Positions 16,074 to 25,484 of a stretch of DNA of 64,000 bases are shown here, piece after piece. Origin of the DNA: Chitinophagales bacterium (GTDB lineage: Bacteria > Bacteroidota > Bacteroidia > Chitinophagales > LD1); NCBI GenBank assembly GCA_016787045.1, contig JAEUVA010000002.1:124001-188000 (forward strand), written 5' to 3'. A program made the position numbers and the translations under genes. Every line of letters begins with the position of its first letter. Positions within the stretch are counted from its first letter, which is position 1. The notes under the pieces were generated by a model. That model was not told the DNA's origin. It did no database searches and saw nothing but the letters and a program-made list of their open reading frames with translations.

Positions 16074-17342
16074 ATGTCTGACAGATTGGTTTTTGATTTA
16101 ATAGCGAAAGAACTCCACCGCCAGCGCGAAGGAATTGAATTGATTGCTTCCGAAAATTTTACTTCTCAGGAGGTTATTAGCGCCATGGGTAGTTGCCTTA
16201 CCAATAAATACGCAGAAGGCCTGCCCGGCAAGCGATACTATGGTGGTTGCCAGTTTGTAGATGAAATAGAGAACATAGCTATTGATCGGCTCAAAAAACT
16301 TTTTGGTGCAGTGTGGGCTAACGTACAGCCACACAGTGGTGCGCAAGCCAACGCAGCGGTGATGCTGGCCTGCCTGAAACCCGGAGACAAGATACTGGGC
16401 TTTAACCTATCGCATGGTGGGCACCTTACGCACGGTTCGCCAGTAAATTTCTCAGGCAAACTGTATGTGCCTTCGTTCTACGGAGTAGAAAAAGAAACCG
16501 GACGCATAGACATGAACAAGGTACGCGAAACGGCCTTGTTAGAAAAACCGAAGTTGATTATTTGCGGTGCCAGCGCTTACAGCCGCGAGTGGGATTACAA
16601 GCAGTTTCGTGCCATTGCCGATGAAGTAGGCGCATTGCTATTAGCCGATATATCTCACCCTGCCGGGTTGATTGCAGCCGGTTTGTTAGATAACCCGTTG
16701 CCACATTGCCACATTGTAACCACTACCACACACAAAACACTGCGTGGCCCACGCGGTGGAGTAATAATGATGGGTGCCGATTTTGAAAACCCTTTTGGAG
16801 AAAAAACGCTGAAAGGAGAACTGAAAATGATGAGTGCCGTGTTGGATGGTGCGGTATTTCCCGGCACACAAGGCGGCCCCTTGGAGCATGTGATAGCCGC
16901 TAAAGCAGTGGCGTTTGGCGAAGCGCTGACCGATGATTTTAAACGGTATCAAATACAAGTACAAGCTAACGCACAGGCCTTGGCAACGGCATTGGTGGCC
17001 AAAGACTACCAAATTATTTCGGGTGGTACCGATAATCACTTGATGCTGATTGACCTGCACAACAAAAACATATCGGGCAAGCAGGCAGAAAATGCCTTAG
17101 TGAAGGCGGACATTACTTGCAATAAAAACATGGTGCCGTTTGATGATAAAAGCCCGTTTGTTACCTCAGGCATACGCTTAGGCACACCTGCTGTAACCTC
17201 GCGCGGGATGAAGGAAAAAGACATGCAGCACATAGCAGATTGGATAGACCAAATAGTGCAGGATACTGAAAACGAACAGTTGTTAGTTAGGGTAAAAAAT
17301 GAGGTTAACGAGTACATGAAACAGTTTCCGCTATACGGGTAA
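16074..17342 (+). CDS. glyA: Serine hydroxymethyltransferase
   Basis: The enzyme converts serine and tetrahydrofolate to glycine and 5,10-methylene-tetrahydrofolate with pyridoxal phosphate, feeding one-carbon metabolism. The 422-residue length is typical. Visible family motifs are [10 protein letters not shown] near residue 21, the [14 protein letters not shown] segment near 43, the HLTHGS substrate loop and the PLP-lysine motif [14 protein letters not shown] near residue 218. The C-terminus is complete. A TPR gene follows 18 bp later and may be co-transcribed. Confidence 0.97.
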   Translation: MSDRLVFDLIAKELHRQREGIELIASENFTSQEVISAMGSCLTNKYAEGLPGKRYYGGCQFVDEIENIAIDRLKKLFGAVWANVQPHSGAQANAAVMLACLKPGDKILGFNLSHGGHLTHGSPVNFSGKLYVPSFYGVEKETGRIDMNKVRETALLEKPKLIICGASAYSREWDYKQFRAIADEVGALLLADISHPAGLIAAGLLDNPLPHCHIVTTTTHKTLRGPRGGVIMMGADFENPFGEKTLKGELKMMSAVLDGAVFPGTQGGPLEHVIAAKAVAFGEALTDDFKRYQIQVQANAQALATALVAKDYQIISGGTDNHLMLIDLHNKNISGKQAENALVKADITCNKNMVPFDDKSPFVTSGIRLGTPAVTSRGMKEKDMQHIADWIDQIVQDTENEQLLVRVKNEVNEYMKQFPLYG

Positions 17343-17360
17343 ATACAAATGAGCTATTAA

Positions 17361-17873
17361 ATGAAAGTAACTCGTGGACTATTTACACTGATTTTACTTT
17401 CGCTGACTACCGCGAAGGCGGATATTCATCCCACATATTTTAGGGCAGTTCAAGATTTTGAACAGCAGAATTACAGCAATGCTTTATTGGCTTTTAATGA
17501 GTTGCTGCAAGAGTTTCCGGATAGCAAAGAGAGTTACTTTAACCGCGGGCTTTGCTTATATAAATCCGGAAAATACGCAGAGGCCATTCTGGATTTTGAT
17601 GAATCGCTGCAAAGGGATTCATTGCTTACCGCTGCTCTGTTTTTAAAAGCCATGAGTTATGAAAATGCAGCACAAACCGACAAGTCGGTAGAGGTGTTAA
17701 ATCTTTTATACAAGCAAGATAATTTGTACCCTACCCTGCAACAACGTATCCAAAACTACCGTCTTGCCGTAGTAGTAAGTAGTAAATGGTATTATATGGT
17801 TATCATGGCAATCATTGCAATAGCACTTATAGCGCTGCTTGTTTCTTTGCTGAGTAGCAAAAGGCCTCTCTGA
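17361..17873 (+). CDS. Membrane-anchored tetratricopeptide repeat protein
   Basis: A signal peptide (residues 1 to about 20, ending TTAKA) is followed by about two to three TPR units: FRAVQDFEQQNYSNALLAF, ESYFNRGLCLYKSGKYAEA, and ALFLKAMSYENAAQTDKSV. A single membrane helix lies near residues 143-164 with a short basic tail. It probably faces the periplasm as a protein-protein interaction module. The partner is unknown. It lies 18 bp after glyA. Confidence 0.75.
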   Translation: MKVTRGLFTLILLSLTTAKADIHPTYFRAVQDFEQQNYSNALLAFNELLQEFPDSKESYFNRGLCLYKSGKYAEAILDFDESLQRDSLLTAALFLKAMSYENAAQTDKSVEVLNLLYKQDNLYPTLQQRIQNYRLAVVVSSKWYYMVIMAIIAIALIALLVSLLSSKRPL

Positions 17874-17914
17874 TGTAGCTTTTTCGTATCTTAGCCATAC
17901 CAAATCAATTTTGG

Positions 17915-18460
17915 ATGAAACCACTCAAGTATATTCCGCAATACACATACGAAGATTACTGCCAATGGGAAGGAAACTGGGAGTTGATTGATGGATTGCC
18001 TTATGCCATGAGCCCTTCGCCCATCCGAAAACACCAACGAATGGGTGGTGTTGTGTTTTTTGCATTAGAAAATGCATTAAGCAATAACAGGCAAAAATGT
18101 GCTACATGCGTTGCTATTTATGAAACCGACTGGGTTATTAGCCCTGATACTATAGTTCGCCCCGACTTGGCAATAGTATGTACTAATGAGGGAGAATTCA
18201 TTAAGACTGCACCAGTGGTAGTGGTTGAAATACTATCTCCATCAACCGCTATGAAAGATCGCATTATCAAAAAGGATATTTACGAACGCGAGCAAGTTCC
18301 TTACTACATCATCATAGATCCTGAAAAACGAATTTTGCAGATTCTTGTATGGAAACACAGCGGATACGAAGAAGACAATGATCTAAAACGATTTGATATT
18401 CATGGTCAATGTTCCATAGAATTTGATTTGGCTGAAGTTGTTAAGCAAGCAGTTCTTTAG
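17915..18460 (+). CDS. Uma2-family putative restriction-endonuclease-like protein
   Basis: The 181-residue protein has the Uma2 (DUF820) layout: YTYEDYCQWEGNWELIDGLPYAMSPSP at the start, an RPDLAIV strand with its Asp, VVVVEILSPST, and an IKKDIYEREQVPYYIIIDPE segment. The D and E-x-x residues match a PD-(D/E)XK nuclease-like fold. The family is very common, often in multiple copies, and its biological role is unclear. It stands alone between the TPR gene and the dehydrogenase gene. Confidence 0.9.
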   Translation: MKPLKYIPQYTYEDYCQWEGNWELIDGLPYAMSPSPIRKHQRMGGVVFFALENALSNNRQKCATCVAIYETDWVISPDTIVRPDLAIVCTNEGEFIKTAPVVVVEILSPSTAMKDRIIKKDIYEREQVPYYIIIDPEKRILQILVWKHSGYEEDNDLKRFDIHGQCSIEFDLAEVVKQAVL

Positions 18461-18480
18461 TTTTCTCCTTTTGCCCCGAA

Positions 18481-20565
18481 ATGGTTTATTTGCCCGCTGT
18501 GAAACCCACTACCGATGATTTGTTGCGCGCCTACCGGCTGATGTGTACCGCTAAGGCCATGACCGAGTTGTATGAAGAAAGAAAAGACATTACGCAGAAG
18601 TATGTACATGCTACATCACGCGGGCACGAGGCCATACAATTAGCTACCGCTTTTCATCTCAAGCCGCAAGATTTTGCTTTCCCTTATTACCGAGACGATA
18701 GCATGTTGCTGGGCATGGGCTTTACCCCGTATGACCTTATGCTGCAGTTGATGGCCAAGGGTACCGATTATTTCTCCGGAGGAAGAACCTATTATTCTCA
18801 CCCATCCAGCAATCGGGTGGATAGGCCTAAAATTCCGCATCAAAGCTCAGCAACAGGCATGCAGGTAATACCTGCTACAGGCGCAGCTCAAGGGTTAAAA
18901 TATAAAGAAGAGCAAGCGCTTGCCGCATACAAAAGAGGAGAGGAGCCAATTGTATTATGCTCGCTGGGTGATGGCGCCATTACAGAGGGAGAAGTGAGCG
19001 AGGCCTTCCAAATGGCAGTATTGCATCAATATCCTATTATCTATTTAGTACAAGACAACGAGTGGGATATTAGCGCACACGCCAGTGAAATACGCGCGCA
19101 AGATGCACCTGAATACGCCAAAGGGTTTAAGGGATTAAAAGTGGAAAGTATAGACGGTACCGACTTTGCCGAGTGTTTTGAAACCATGAGCCGTGTGGTG
19201 AACTATGTGCGCACCCATCGTGCACCGTATTTGGTTCATGCCAAAGTACCGCTGCTCAATCATCATACATCTGGTGTGCGCAAAGAATGGTACCGCCCAA
19301 AAGAGAATTTAGAAAGTGATTCGCTACGCGATCCATTTAATAAATTGAAAAAATATTTGCTGTATGATAAAGTAGCTACAGCAAACACATTAGAGGAAAT
19401 ACAAAAACAATCTATAGAGCAGGTTTACGCTGATTTTGAAAATGCATTGAAGGAACCATTTCCAACTGCTGATGATTTAACTACTCACGTTTTTGCTCCC
19501 ACACCTATTACTGATGAGCAAGGCACCCGCGAACCGCAAGGTGGGCAAACCGTGGTGATGGTAGATGCGGCATTACATGCTGTAGATGAAATTTTGAAAA
19601 AGTATCCGGAGGCACTTTTGTATGGGCAAGATGTAGGAGGCGAACTGGGTGGCGTATTTCGTGAGGCAGCATTACTGGCCAAAAAGTATGGCGATAAGCG
19701 AGTGTTTAATACCCCTATTATGGAGGCCTACATTGTTGGCTCTACCGTGGGTATGAGTGCCACCGGTTGTAAACCCATTGTGGAAGTGCAGTTTGCAGAC
19801 TATATTTTTCCGGGAGTCAATCAGTTGTTTACCGAGGTTTCGCGCTCATGCTATTTGAGCAACGGCAAATGGCCGGTGCAAGCCCTCATCCGCATACCCA
19901 TTGGTGCTTATGGCAGTGGCGGGCCGTATCATTCTTCATCGGTAGAAAGTTTCTTACTGCAGATTAAAGGCATAAAAATTTGCTACCCGAGCAATGCAGC
20001 CGATATGAAGGGTCTTTTGAAGGCCGCTTTTATTGATCCCAATCCGGTGGTGATGTTGGAGCACAAAGGGTTGTATTGGAGTAAAGTAAAAGGCACCGAA
20101 GCCGCCAAAACAGTAGAACCCGATGAACATTACATAGTGCCACTTGGAAAGGCAAGAGTTGCTCTGACAGCCGATGCCGATAGAATTGCCAATGGAGAAA
20201 CGCTTTGTGTGATTACTTATGGTATGGGTGTACATTGGGCCTTGAATGCTGCAAAGAGTTTTGAAGGGCAAATTGAGGTAGTTGACCTACGTACGCTTAA
20301 TCCCTTAGATGAGGAAGCAATCTTTACAACCGTCCAAAAGCACGGCAAAGTGATTGTACTTACCGAGGAAACAGTTACTCATTCATTTGCCGAGGCACTT
20401 GCTGGCAGAATATCCTCATCGTGTTTCACCCATTTAGATGCACCGGTTAAAATTATTGGCGCTATTAATACACCCGCCATTCCGCTGAACGAAAATCTGG
20501 AACAAGCCATGCTACCTAATACGGAGAAAGTAAGAGGGGCAATGGAAGAATTGTTGGGGTGGTAG
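18481..20565 (+). CDS. 2-oxoacid dehydrogenase E1, alpha and beta subunits fused
   Basis: This 694-residue protein fuses both E1 subunits of a thiamine-diphosphate 2-oxoacid dehydrogenase, most like the branched-chain (2-oxoisovalerate) type. The alpha part has HATSRGHEAIQLA near residue 40 and the thiamine-diphosphate motif GDGAITEGEVSEAF near 160, ending with DNEW. The beta part begins near residue 355 (VDAALHAVDEIL) and holds GQDVGGELGG and the substrate-channel GAYGSGGPYHSSS stretch. E2 and E3 genes are not in the window. Fused forms of this type are common in Bacteroidota. Confidence 0.93.
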   Translation: MVYLPAVKPTTDDLLRAYRLMCTAKAMTELYEERKDITQKYVHATSRGHEAIQLATAFHLKPQDFAFPYYRDDSMLLGMGFTPYDLMLQLMAKGTDYFSGGRTYYSHPSSNRVDRPKIPHQSSATGMQVIPATGAAQGLKYKEEQALAAYKRGEEPIVLCSLGDGAITEGEVSEAFQMAVLHQYPIIYLVQDNEWDISAHASEIRAQDAPEYAKGFKGLKVESIDGTDFAECFETMSRVVNYVRTHRAPYLVHAKVPLLNHHTSGVRKEWYRPKENLESDSLRDPFNKLKKYLLYDKVATANTLEEIQKQSIEQVYADFENALKEPFPTADDLTTHVFAPTPITDEQGTREPQGGQTVVMVDAALHAVDEILKKYPEALLYGQDVGGELGGVFREAALLAKKYGDKRVFNTPIMEAYIVGSTVGMSATGCKPIVEVQFADYIFPGVNQLFTEVSRSCYLSNGKWPVQALIRIPIGAYGSGGPYHSSSVESFLLQIKGIKICYPSNAADMKGLLKAAFIDPNPVVMLEHKGLYWSKVKGTEAAKTVEPDEHYIVPLGKARVALTADADRIANGETLCVITYGMGVHWALNAAKSFEGQIEVVDLRTLNPLDEEAIFTTVQKHGKVIVLTEETVTHSFAEALAGRISSSCFTHLDAPVKIIGAINTPAIPLNENLEQAMLPNTEKVRGAMEELLGW

Positions 20566-20632
20566 TTTTTTTCAATGAACTTTTCTGGCGCATTGTGCGT
20601 TTTTGCGGCTATACTTGCATCCGCAAAAACTG

Positions 20633-21367
20633 ATGAAGCAAAACAAACTGCGCATTTTAGGTCTTGGAATAGTACTTGTGCTGCCTGTATTTTTTTTCTT
20701 TTTGTTTAGACCACTCAGCAAAGTGCCAAGGCCTAAAGCCCCCAAGCCACTTTTTCCTGTAGATACTATTCAGGTTAAAAATGATAAAGGAGAAGTGGTG
20801 GTAGATACGCTTTATCATGTTATTCCCTCTCAAAAATTCCAGACACAAAATGGCGATTCGTTAGAGTTAGATTCACTGCGCGGAAGCATTTATGTGGCTG
20901 ATTTCTTTTTTGCGAGTTGTGCCGGTATTTGCCCCAAACTTTCAGGCAGTTTAGAGCGGGTGCAGCAGGCCTTTATCAAAGACCAAAAGTTCAAAATATT
21001 GTCTATTACTGTTGACCCACAGCGCGATTCGTTGGCCGCACTTCGGCACTATGCTTCTATACACAATGCCATTCCGGGTAAGTGGTTGTTTTTGCGCAAT
21101 TCGTCTGATGAGGTATATAAGTTAGCCAAAGATGGTTTTCGGTTAACTGCCCAGCGGGCAGGAGAGGTGGTGTCAGAAGAATTTGTGCACAGCGAAAAAT
21201 TAACGCTAATAGATTGGAATGGAAATATTCGTGGTTACTACACCGGTACCGATAGCGCCTCTGTGGTTCGTTTGATGGGCGATATTGTTTTGCTACTGCG
21301 CTACACCGAAAAAGGATTCAACTTTAAAGAGCAGAAAAAAACTTCTAAAAAACTATTCTCTAACTAA
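20633..21367 (+). CDS. SCO1/SenC-family copper chaperone
   Basis: This 244-residue protein is anchored by one N-terminal membrane helix (about residues 8-25) and has a thioredoxin-like domain with the copper-binding CxxxC motif in FASCAGICPKLSG and a conserved His in EEFVHSEKL. SCO proteins deliver copper to the CuA centre of cytochrome c oxidase. The ATG at 20633 was chosen because the helix follows it directly; the longer frame adds ten unlikely residues. Its stop overlaps the start of the DUF420 gene by one base, and that pairing is typical of oxidase biogenesis clusters. Confidence 0.92.
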   Translation: MKQNKLRILGLGIVLVLPVFFFFLFRPLSKVPRPKAPKPLFPVDTIQVKNDKGEVVVDTLYHVIPSQKFQTQNGDSLELDSLRGSIYVADFFFASCAGICPKLSGSLERVQQAFIKDQKFKILSITVDPQRDSLAALRHYASIHNAIPGKWLFLRNSSDEVYKLAKDGFRLTAQRAGEVVSEEFVHSEKLTLIDWNGNIRGYYTGTDSASVVRLMGDIVLLLRYTEKGFNFKEQKKTSKKLFSN

Positions 21368-21924
21368 TGGCATCTTTCCAACTTACCCCCTTACTCAAAC
21401 GAAATGACAAACTAGCTTACCAAATTATTGGCGTGGTTAGCTTTGTGGTTTTTGCAGTAGTAGTTATTCTTGGCCGTGTACACTACATTGTTGATTTAGG
21501 TTTTAGTCCACATGTTTTTGCGGCCATCAACGCGGTAATTAACTCAATAGTCAGCTTGCTTTTAATTGCCGGTATAGTTTTGATAAAACAGAAAAAATAT
21601 GCTGCTCACCAAAATGTGATGTTGGTAGCCATGGCGCTGTCCGGTTTGTTTTTGGTGTCGTACATTGCACACCACCTGTTTGCCGCAGAAACCAAGTTTG
21701 GTGGCGAAGGAAACATCCGTTTCTTCTACTACTTCATACTGTTCACACACATCGTATTGGCTGCGGTTATCTTGCCATTCATACTACTTACGGCTTATCG
21801 CAGTTTAACCGGTGAATACGCAGCGCATAAGAAAATAGCCAAATACACCTTTCCGCTTTGGTTGTATGTATCTGTTACCGGAGTGTTGGTGTATTATTTT
21901 ATTTCTCCATACTACCGGTGGTAG
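21367..21924 (+). CDS. DUF420 family membrane protein
   Basis: The 185-residue product has five or so membrane helices and the conserved histidines of DUF420 (SYIAHHLF near residue 97 and a His near FTHIVLAA). DUF420 is usually found beside SCO and cytochrome oxidase genes and is thought to help oxidase assembly; the exact role is unknown. It is coupled to the SCO gene by a one-base TAATG overlap. Its 3' end overlaps the convergent lolD gene by 26 bp. Confidence 0.88.
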   Translation: MASFQLTPLLKRNDKLAYQIIGVVSFVVFAVVVILGRVHYIVDLGFSPHVFAAINAVINSIVSLLLIAGIVLIKQKKYAAHQNVMLVAMALSGLFLVSYIAHHLFAAETKFGGEGNIRFFYYFILFTHIVLAAVILPFILLTAYRSLTGEYAAHKKIAKYTFPLWLYVSVTGVLVYYFISPYYRW

Positions 21925-22576
21925 ATAGTATCTGTCCATCCTTCATTATTACTTTTCTATCGGCCATGTTGGCTAATTCCTCGTTATGAGTAACGATAAT
22001 GAATGTTTGCTGTAATTTATCGCGCAGCTCAAAAAACAACTGGTGTAAATCGCGGGCATTGTTAGTGTCTAAGTTGCCCGATGGCTCATCTGCCATAATA
22101 ATGGCGGGGTTGTTCATCAACGCCCGCGCCACAGCCACCCGCTGCTGCTCACCGCCCGATAACTCTGACGGTTTATGGTGAATACGAGAAGATAGTTTGA
22201 GCATTTCTAATAACTCTTTGGCTCTTGCCTCAGATTTTGCTTTGGAATTGCCGGCAATAAATGCCGGAATACACACATTCTCCATAGCCGTAAACTCCGG
22301 CAGCAAATGATGGAATTGAAAAATAAACCCAATGCGTTGGTTGCGAAAAGCGGCTAATGAATCAGCGCTTAGGTTAGATACGTTTTTAGCTTCAATAGTT
22401 ACCGTTCCACTATCCGGTTTATCTAAAGTGCCTATAATGTGCAGCAAAGTACTTTTGCCTGCACCCGATGGCCCAACCAAAGAAACTATTTCACCTTTGT
22501 TTACGGTGAGCGAAACGCCACGCAGTACATCTAGTGTACCATATCTTTTATGAATGTTGTTGGCCTGTAGAATCAT
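21899..22576 (-). CDS. lolD: LolD-like ABC transporter ATPase
   Basis: The 225-residue ATPase is of the LolD/MacB type: Walker A GPSGAGKST near residue 37, signature LSGGEQQRVAVARAL and Walker B IIMADEPSGNLD. LolD energises release of lipoproteins from the inner membrane to LolA. No lolC/E permease is in the window. The start is placed at the ATG at 22576 (MILQANNIHKRY), since the longer frame adds residues not seen in the family. The last 26 bp overlap the DUF420 gene. Confidence 0.88.
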   Translation of the reverse strand: MILQANNIHKRYGTLDVLRGVSLTVNKGEIVSLVGPSGAGKSTLLHIIGTLDKPDSGTVTIEAKNVSNLSADSLAAFRNQRIGFIFQFHHLLPEFTAMENVCIPAFIAGNSKAKSEARAKELLEMLKLSSRIHHKPSELSGGEQQRVAVARALMNNPAIIMADEPSGNLDTNNARDLHQLFFELRDKLQQTFIIVTHNEELANMADRKVIMKDGQILSTTGSMEK

Positions 22577-22659
22577 GCGCGGCAAATGTAATATTTGAGT
22601 CAAGTTGAAGATTACCATTTCAACTTGTGGTAAAAAACTATATTCGCACCATTATAGCA

Positions 22660-23205
22660 ATGCAGCCGCGCATCATTCTTGACCAAAAGAAATTTGACCT
22701 CACCATTACGCGCCTTTGCCATCAGTTAATTGAACAGCACAAAGATTTTTCGCAAACCTCACTTATAGGTGTACAGCCACGTGGAGTTTTTTTGGCTGAT
22801 AGAATACACGAAAAGCTCAGTAAAATTTTAAAGAAGAAAGATATTCAGTACGGTAAGTTAGATATTACTTTTTACCGCGATGATTTTCGGCTCAAGGGCA
22901 AACCGATGATTGCCGATGAAATGAGCATTGACTTTTCGCTGGAAAACAGAAATATAGTACTGATAGATGATGTGCTTTACACCGGGCGAACCATCCGCGC
23001 GGCCTTAGATGCCATGCTGGATTATGGCCGCCCTGCAGATGTAGAGTTGCTGGTGCTTATAGACCGCAGATTGCACCGCCATGTACCCATTCAAGCCAAG
23101 TACGTGGGCAAAGTGATTGATTCTATACACACCGAAAAGGTGAAAGTGGAATGGAAAGAAACCGAAGGCAACGATAAAGTTTGGATAACCAGCGAAACCG
23201 CATAA
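22660..23205 (+). CDS. pyrR: PyrR-type bifunctional pyrimidine regulator / uracil phosphoribosyltransferase
   Basis: The 181-residue protein has the PRPP-binding signature VLIDDVLYTGRTIRAA near residue 95 and the family residues VELLVLIDRRLHRHVP. PyrR converts uracil and PRPP to UMP and in Firmicutes also binds pyr mRNA leaders; the regulatory role in Bacteroidota is less certain. The ATG at 22660 was chosen over a GTG 33 bp upstream because the family starts near RIILDQKKF. A TATATTCG element lies 14 bp upstream. The aspartate carbamoyltransferase gene follows 8 bp later. Confidence 0.93.
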   Translation: MQPRIILDQKKFDLTITRLCHQLIEQHKDFSQTSLIGVQPRGVFLADRIHEKLSKILKKKDIQYGKLDITFYRDDFRLKGKPMIADEMSIDFSLENRNIVLIDDVLYTGRTIRAALDAMLDYGRPADVELLVLIDRRLHRHVPIQAKYVGKVIDSIHTEKVKVEWKETEGNDKVWITSETA

Positions 23206-23213
23206 CACCACCC

Positions 23214-24140
23214 ATGAGCGCACTGAGTCAAAAACACCTTACCGGCATTAAACCACTCACTGCATCTGACATTGACCTTATTTTTCAAACGGCTGATAAC
23301 TTTAAAGAGATTTTGCAGCGCCCTATAAAAAAGGTGCCTTCGCTGCGCGACATTACTATTGCTAATCTCTTTTTTGAAGACAGCACCCGCACACGTATTT
23401 CGTTTGAATTGGCTGAAAAACGCCTGAGTGCAGATACTATCAACTTTTCCTCTTCAGGTTCATCAGTAAAAAAAGGGGAAACACTTTTAGATACGGTGCG
23501 GAACATTTTGGCTATGAAGGTGGATATGATAGTGATGCGCCACAGCAGCTCCGGTGCGCCCGAGTTTTTGGCACAACACATCAATGCCAATATTGTGAAT
23601 GCCGGTGATGGTACGCACGAACACCCCACACAAGGTTTGTTAGATGGCTATTCTGTGCGCGAAAAATTCGGCACACTCAAAGGATTGAATTATCTGATAA
23701 TAGGAGATATTAAACATTCGCGAGTGGCCGGCTCCGATATTCCACTGATGCAAAAAATGGGTGCAAAGGTTAAGGTTTGTGGCCCGCCCACGCTAATTCC
23801 TAAACATTTAGAAGAATTAGGAGTTACCTACGAACCCAACCTTAAAAAAGCGCTGGAATGGTGCGATGTGGCCAACGTGCTGCGCATACAATTAGAGCGA
23901 ATGGACATCAAATTTGTACCGTCATTACGCGAGTACTCGCTTTTTTATGGGGTTAACCGTGAGTTGCTTGACAGCATTAGTAAAGACTTTACTATCATGC
24001 ACCCAGGACCCATTAACCGTGGTGTAGAATTGAACAGCGATGTAGCCGATAGTAAACAATCGCTCATATTGCAACAGGTAGAAAATGGTGTGGCCATACG
24101 CATGGCGGTGCTGTACCTGCTTGCCGGCAGAAATTCCTGA
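23214..24140 (+). CDS. pyrB: Aspartate carbamoyltransferase catalytic subunit
   Basis: It joins aspartate and carbamoyl phosphate to carbamoylaspartate, the second step of pyrimidine synthesis. The 308-residue length is typical. The carbamoyl-phosphate loop STRTRISFE is near residue 53, the conserved HPTQ...LLDGYS near residue 134 and MHPGPINRGVE near 260. The ATG at 23214 starts the family-like MSALSQKHLTGI. It is 8 bp after pyrR, and the two form a likely operon. No pyrI regulatory subunit is seen. Confidence 0.96.
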   Translation: MSALSQKHLTGIKPLTASDIDLIFQTADNFKEILQRPIKKVPSLRDITIANLFFEDSTRTRISFELAEKRLSADTINFSSSGSSVKKGETLLDTVRNILAMKVDMIVMRHSSSGAPEFLAQHINANIVNAGDGTHEHPTQGLLDGYSVREKFGTLKGLNYLIIGDIKHSRVAGSDIPLMQKMGAKVKVCGPPTLIPKHLEELGVTYEPNLKKALEWCDVANVLRIQLERMDIKFVPSLREYSLFYGVNRELLDSISKDFTIMHPGPINRGVELNSDVADSKQSLILQQVENGVAIRMAVLYLLAGRNS

Positions 24141-24199
24141 TGTTTTTTTGTGGAATAGATTAGCGTAACTATTCTTATACATACATCATTTCAATACTT

Positions 24200-25279
24200 A
24201 TGCGCTCACTAGTTATTTTGTTGCTGGCTGTTTCACAAACAGTTCTTGCCAACATGGCTTCTCCGTACTTTTCGGGTACCCAAAGTGCAGCACCCTTTAG
24301 CAGCAAACGGGTAGAAGTACAAAAAGAAGTATTGCTTATCAAGCTAAAAAGTGATTTCCAACAAGCCGATTACGACATACAATACCACATTAACTGCGAT
24401 ACCGATGGCGTGCAGATGCCTCTCTTGTTTTATGCACAGCAGTATAGTAGTGATTTTCAGGTATGGGTAGATGATAAACCGGTGGAGTTGGTAAATCTTC
24501 CATTGGGTTTTGATGGCGATAACTACTTGTTTGGCAACGATACTGCACATACTCAAGACGATGAAGATGTATTGGTTAAAATTTATTGGGCTAAAGATGA
24601 ATGCGATTATTACCGTATTGGAGAGCTGAAGTATTTTGTAGTTGACCTCACAAAAGGCAACCACACGGTGAGGGTAACTTATACTGCCAACTCTTCGGTT
24701 GACCGCTCCGGTTGGGTAAAAGAGTATGGCCATCAGTACTCCCTTTCACCGGCTAAACACTGGAAAGGTTTTGGAGGTTTATTACTTCAAATTGATGATA
24801 CAGAGTTATCAGATAAGAACTACACGGTTAATTTGCCGGTAGAAACTGTAAATACGGGCAAAATGGGCAGTTTTACAGGACTTCCATCAGACCATGTAAT
24901 ACTTTGGTACAGGCCTCAAACGAACACTATTGGCTGGTTTCTCATAAAAGTTGGGCCCGTTTGGCTTGCTCTGATGTTTTCTTTGATGTTGTTGATTATA
25001 CATTTCGCTGCAATGTACAGGTACCGCCAAAAACACCCGACCGGAGTATCTTTACTGGTTTGGCTGGTTGGTATGTTGGTTCCTGCCCTATGCATGTTAC
25101 TCTACATACTTTCATTTTCGCTGATTGATGCAGCTATAGGCGAACAGGCAGCGGCACGGCATGGATATACTTTTATGATTTTCATGTTCTATCCTTTAGT
25201 TGCACCCTTGTATTTGTTGGTTTGTTGGCTATTAGACAAGTACTTATTTAGAAATACGGGCTTTTTTATCAAAAAATAA
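24200..25279 (+). CDS. Secreted/membrane protein of unknown function, 359 aa
   Basis: A signal peptide (to about residue 17, ending TVLANM) is followed by a beta-rich extracytoplasmic domain of about 235 residues. Then come three or four membrane helices (about residues 248-270, 285-310, 325-350) and a basic tail. Asp-rich segments (DTAHTQDDEDV) are in the N-terminal domain. I do not recognise the family. It is transcribed alone between pyrB and the beta-helix gene. Confidence 0.7.
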   Translation: MRSLVILLLAVSQTVLANMASPYFSGTQSAAPFSSKRVEVQKEVLLIKLKSDFQQADYDIQYHINCDTDGVQMPLLFYAQQYSSDFQVWVDDKPVELVNLPLGFDGDNYLFGNDTAHTQDDEDVLVKIYWAKDECDYYRIGELKYFVVDLTKGNHTVRVTYTANSSVDRSGWVKEYGHQYSLSPAKHWKGFGGLLLQIDDTELSDKNYTVNLPVETVNTGKMGSFTGLPSDHVILWYRPQTNTIGWFLIKVGPVWLALMFSLMLLIIHFAAMYRYRQKHPTGVSLLVWLVGMLVPALCMLLYILSFSLIDAAIGEQAAARHGYTFMIFMFYPLVAPLYLLVCWLLDKYLFRNTGFFIKK

Positions 25280-25286
25280 TCTCGCA

Positions 25287-25323
25287 AACCATGGTTGTAA
25301 GTAATGAAATAGTACTAAATTTG
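25287..25323 (+). promoter_or_regulatory. Promoter with palindrome upstream of the beta-helix gene
   Basis: TAAATTTG at 25316-25323 matches the -7 consensus and has TTG at 25295-25297 as a -33 element with an 18-bp spacer. The perfect 10-bp palindrome AACCATGGTT (25287-25296) overlaps the -33 element and could be an operator. The start codon is about 160 bp downstream, an unusually long leader for this window. Confidence 0.5.
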
Positions 25324-25458
25324 CGAACCAAGTAAAAAAATATTCATTGAAAATCAATTAGTTGCAATGTTTTTTCAAAAAAGGTGAAACATTTTTTGGG
25401 TAAGCTATTGACAACCGAAACCCCATCCATTACATTGCAATTGTTCGCAAGCTATTGG
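25321..25458 (+). promoter_or_regulatory. Long leader with nested inverted repeats
   Basis: TTGCGAAC (25321-25328) pairs with GTTCGCAA (25443-25450), and TTGCAATG (25362-25369) pairs with CATTGCAA (25433-25440) inside it. A further AATGTTT/AAACATT pair lies at 25366-25393. The outer left arm overlaps the -7 element, so only the inner stems would be in the RNA. AAGCTATTG occurs twice (25402 and 25449). Confidence 0.45.
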
Positions 25459-25484
25459 TCAAACAAAAAAAACAAACAAGTAAC

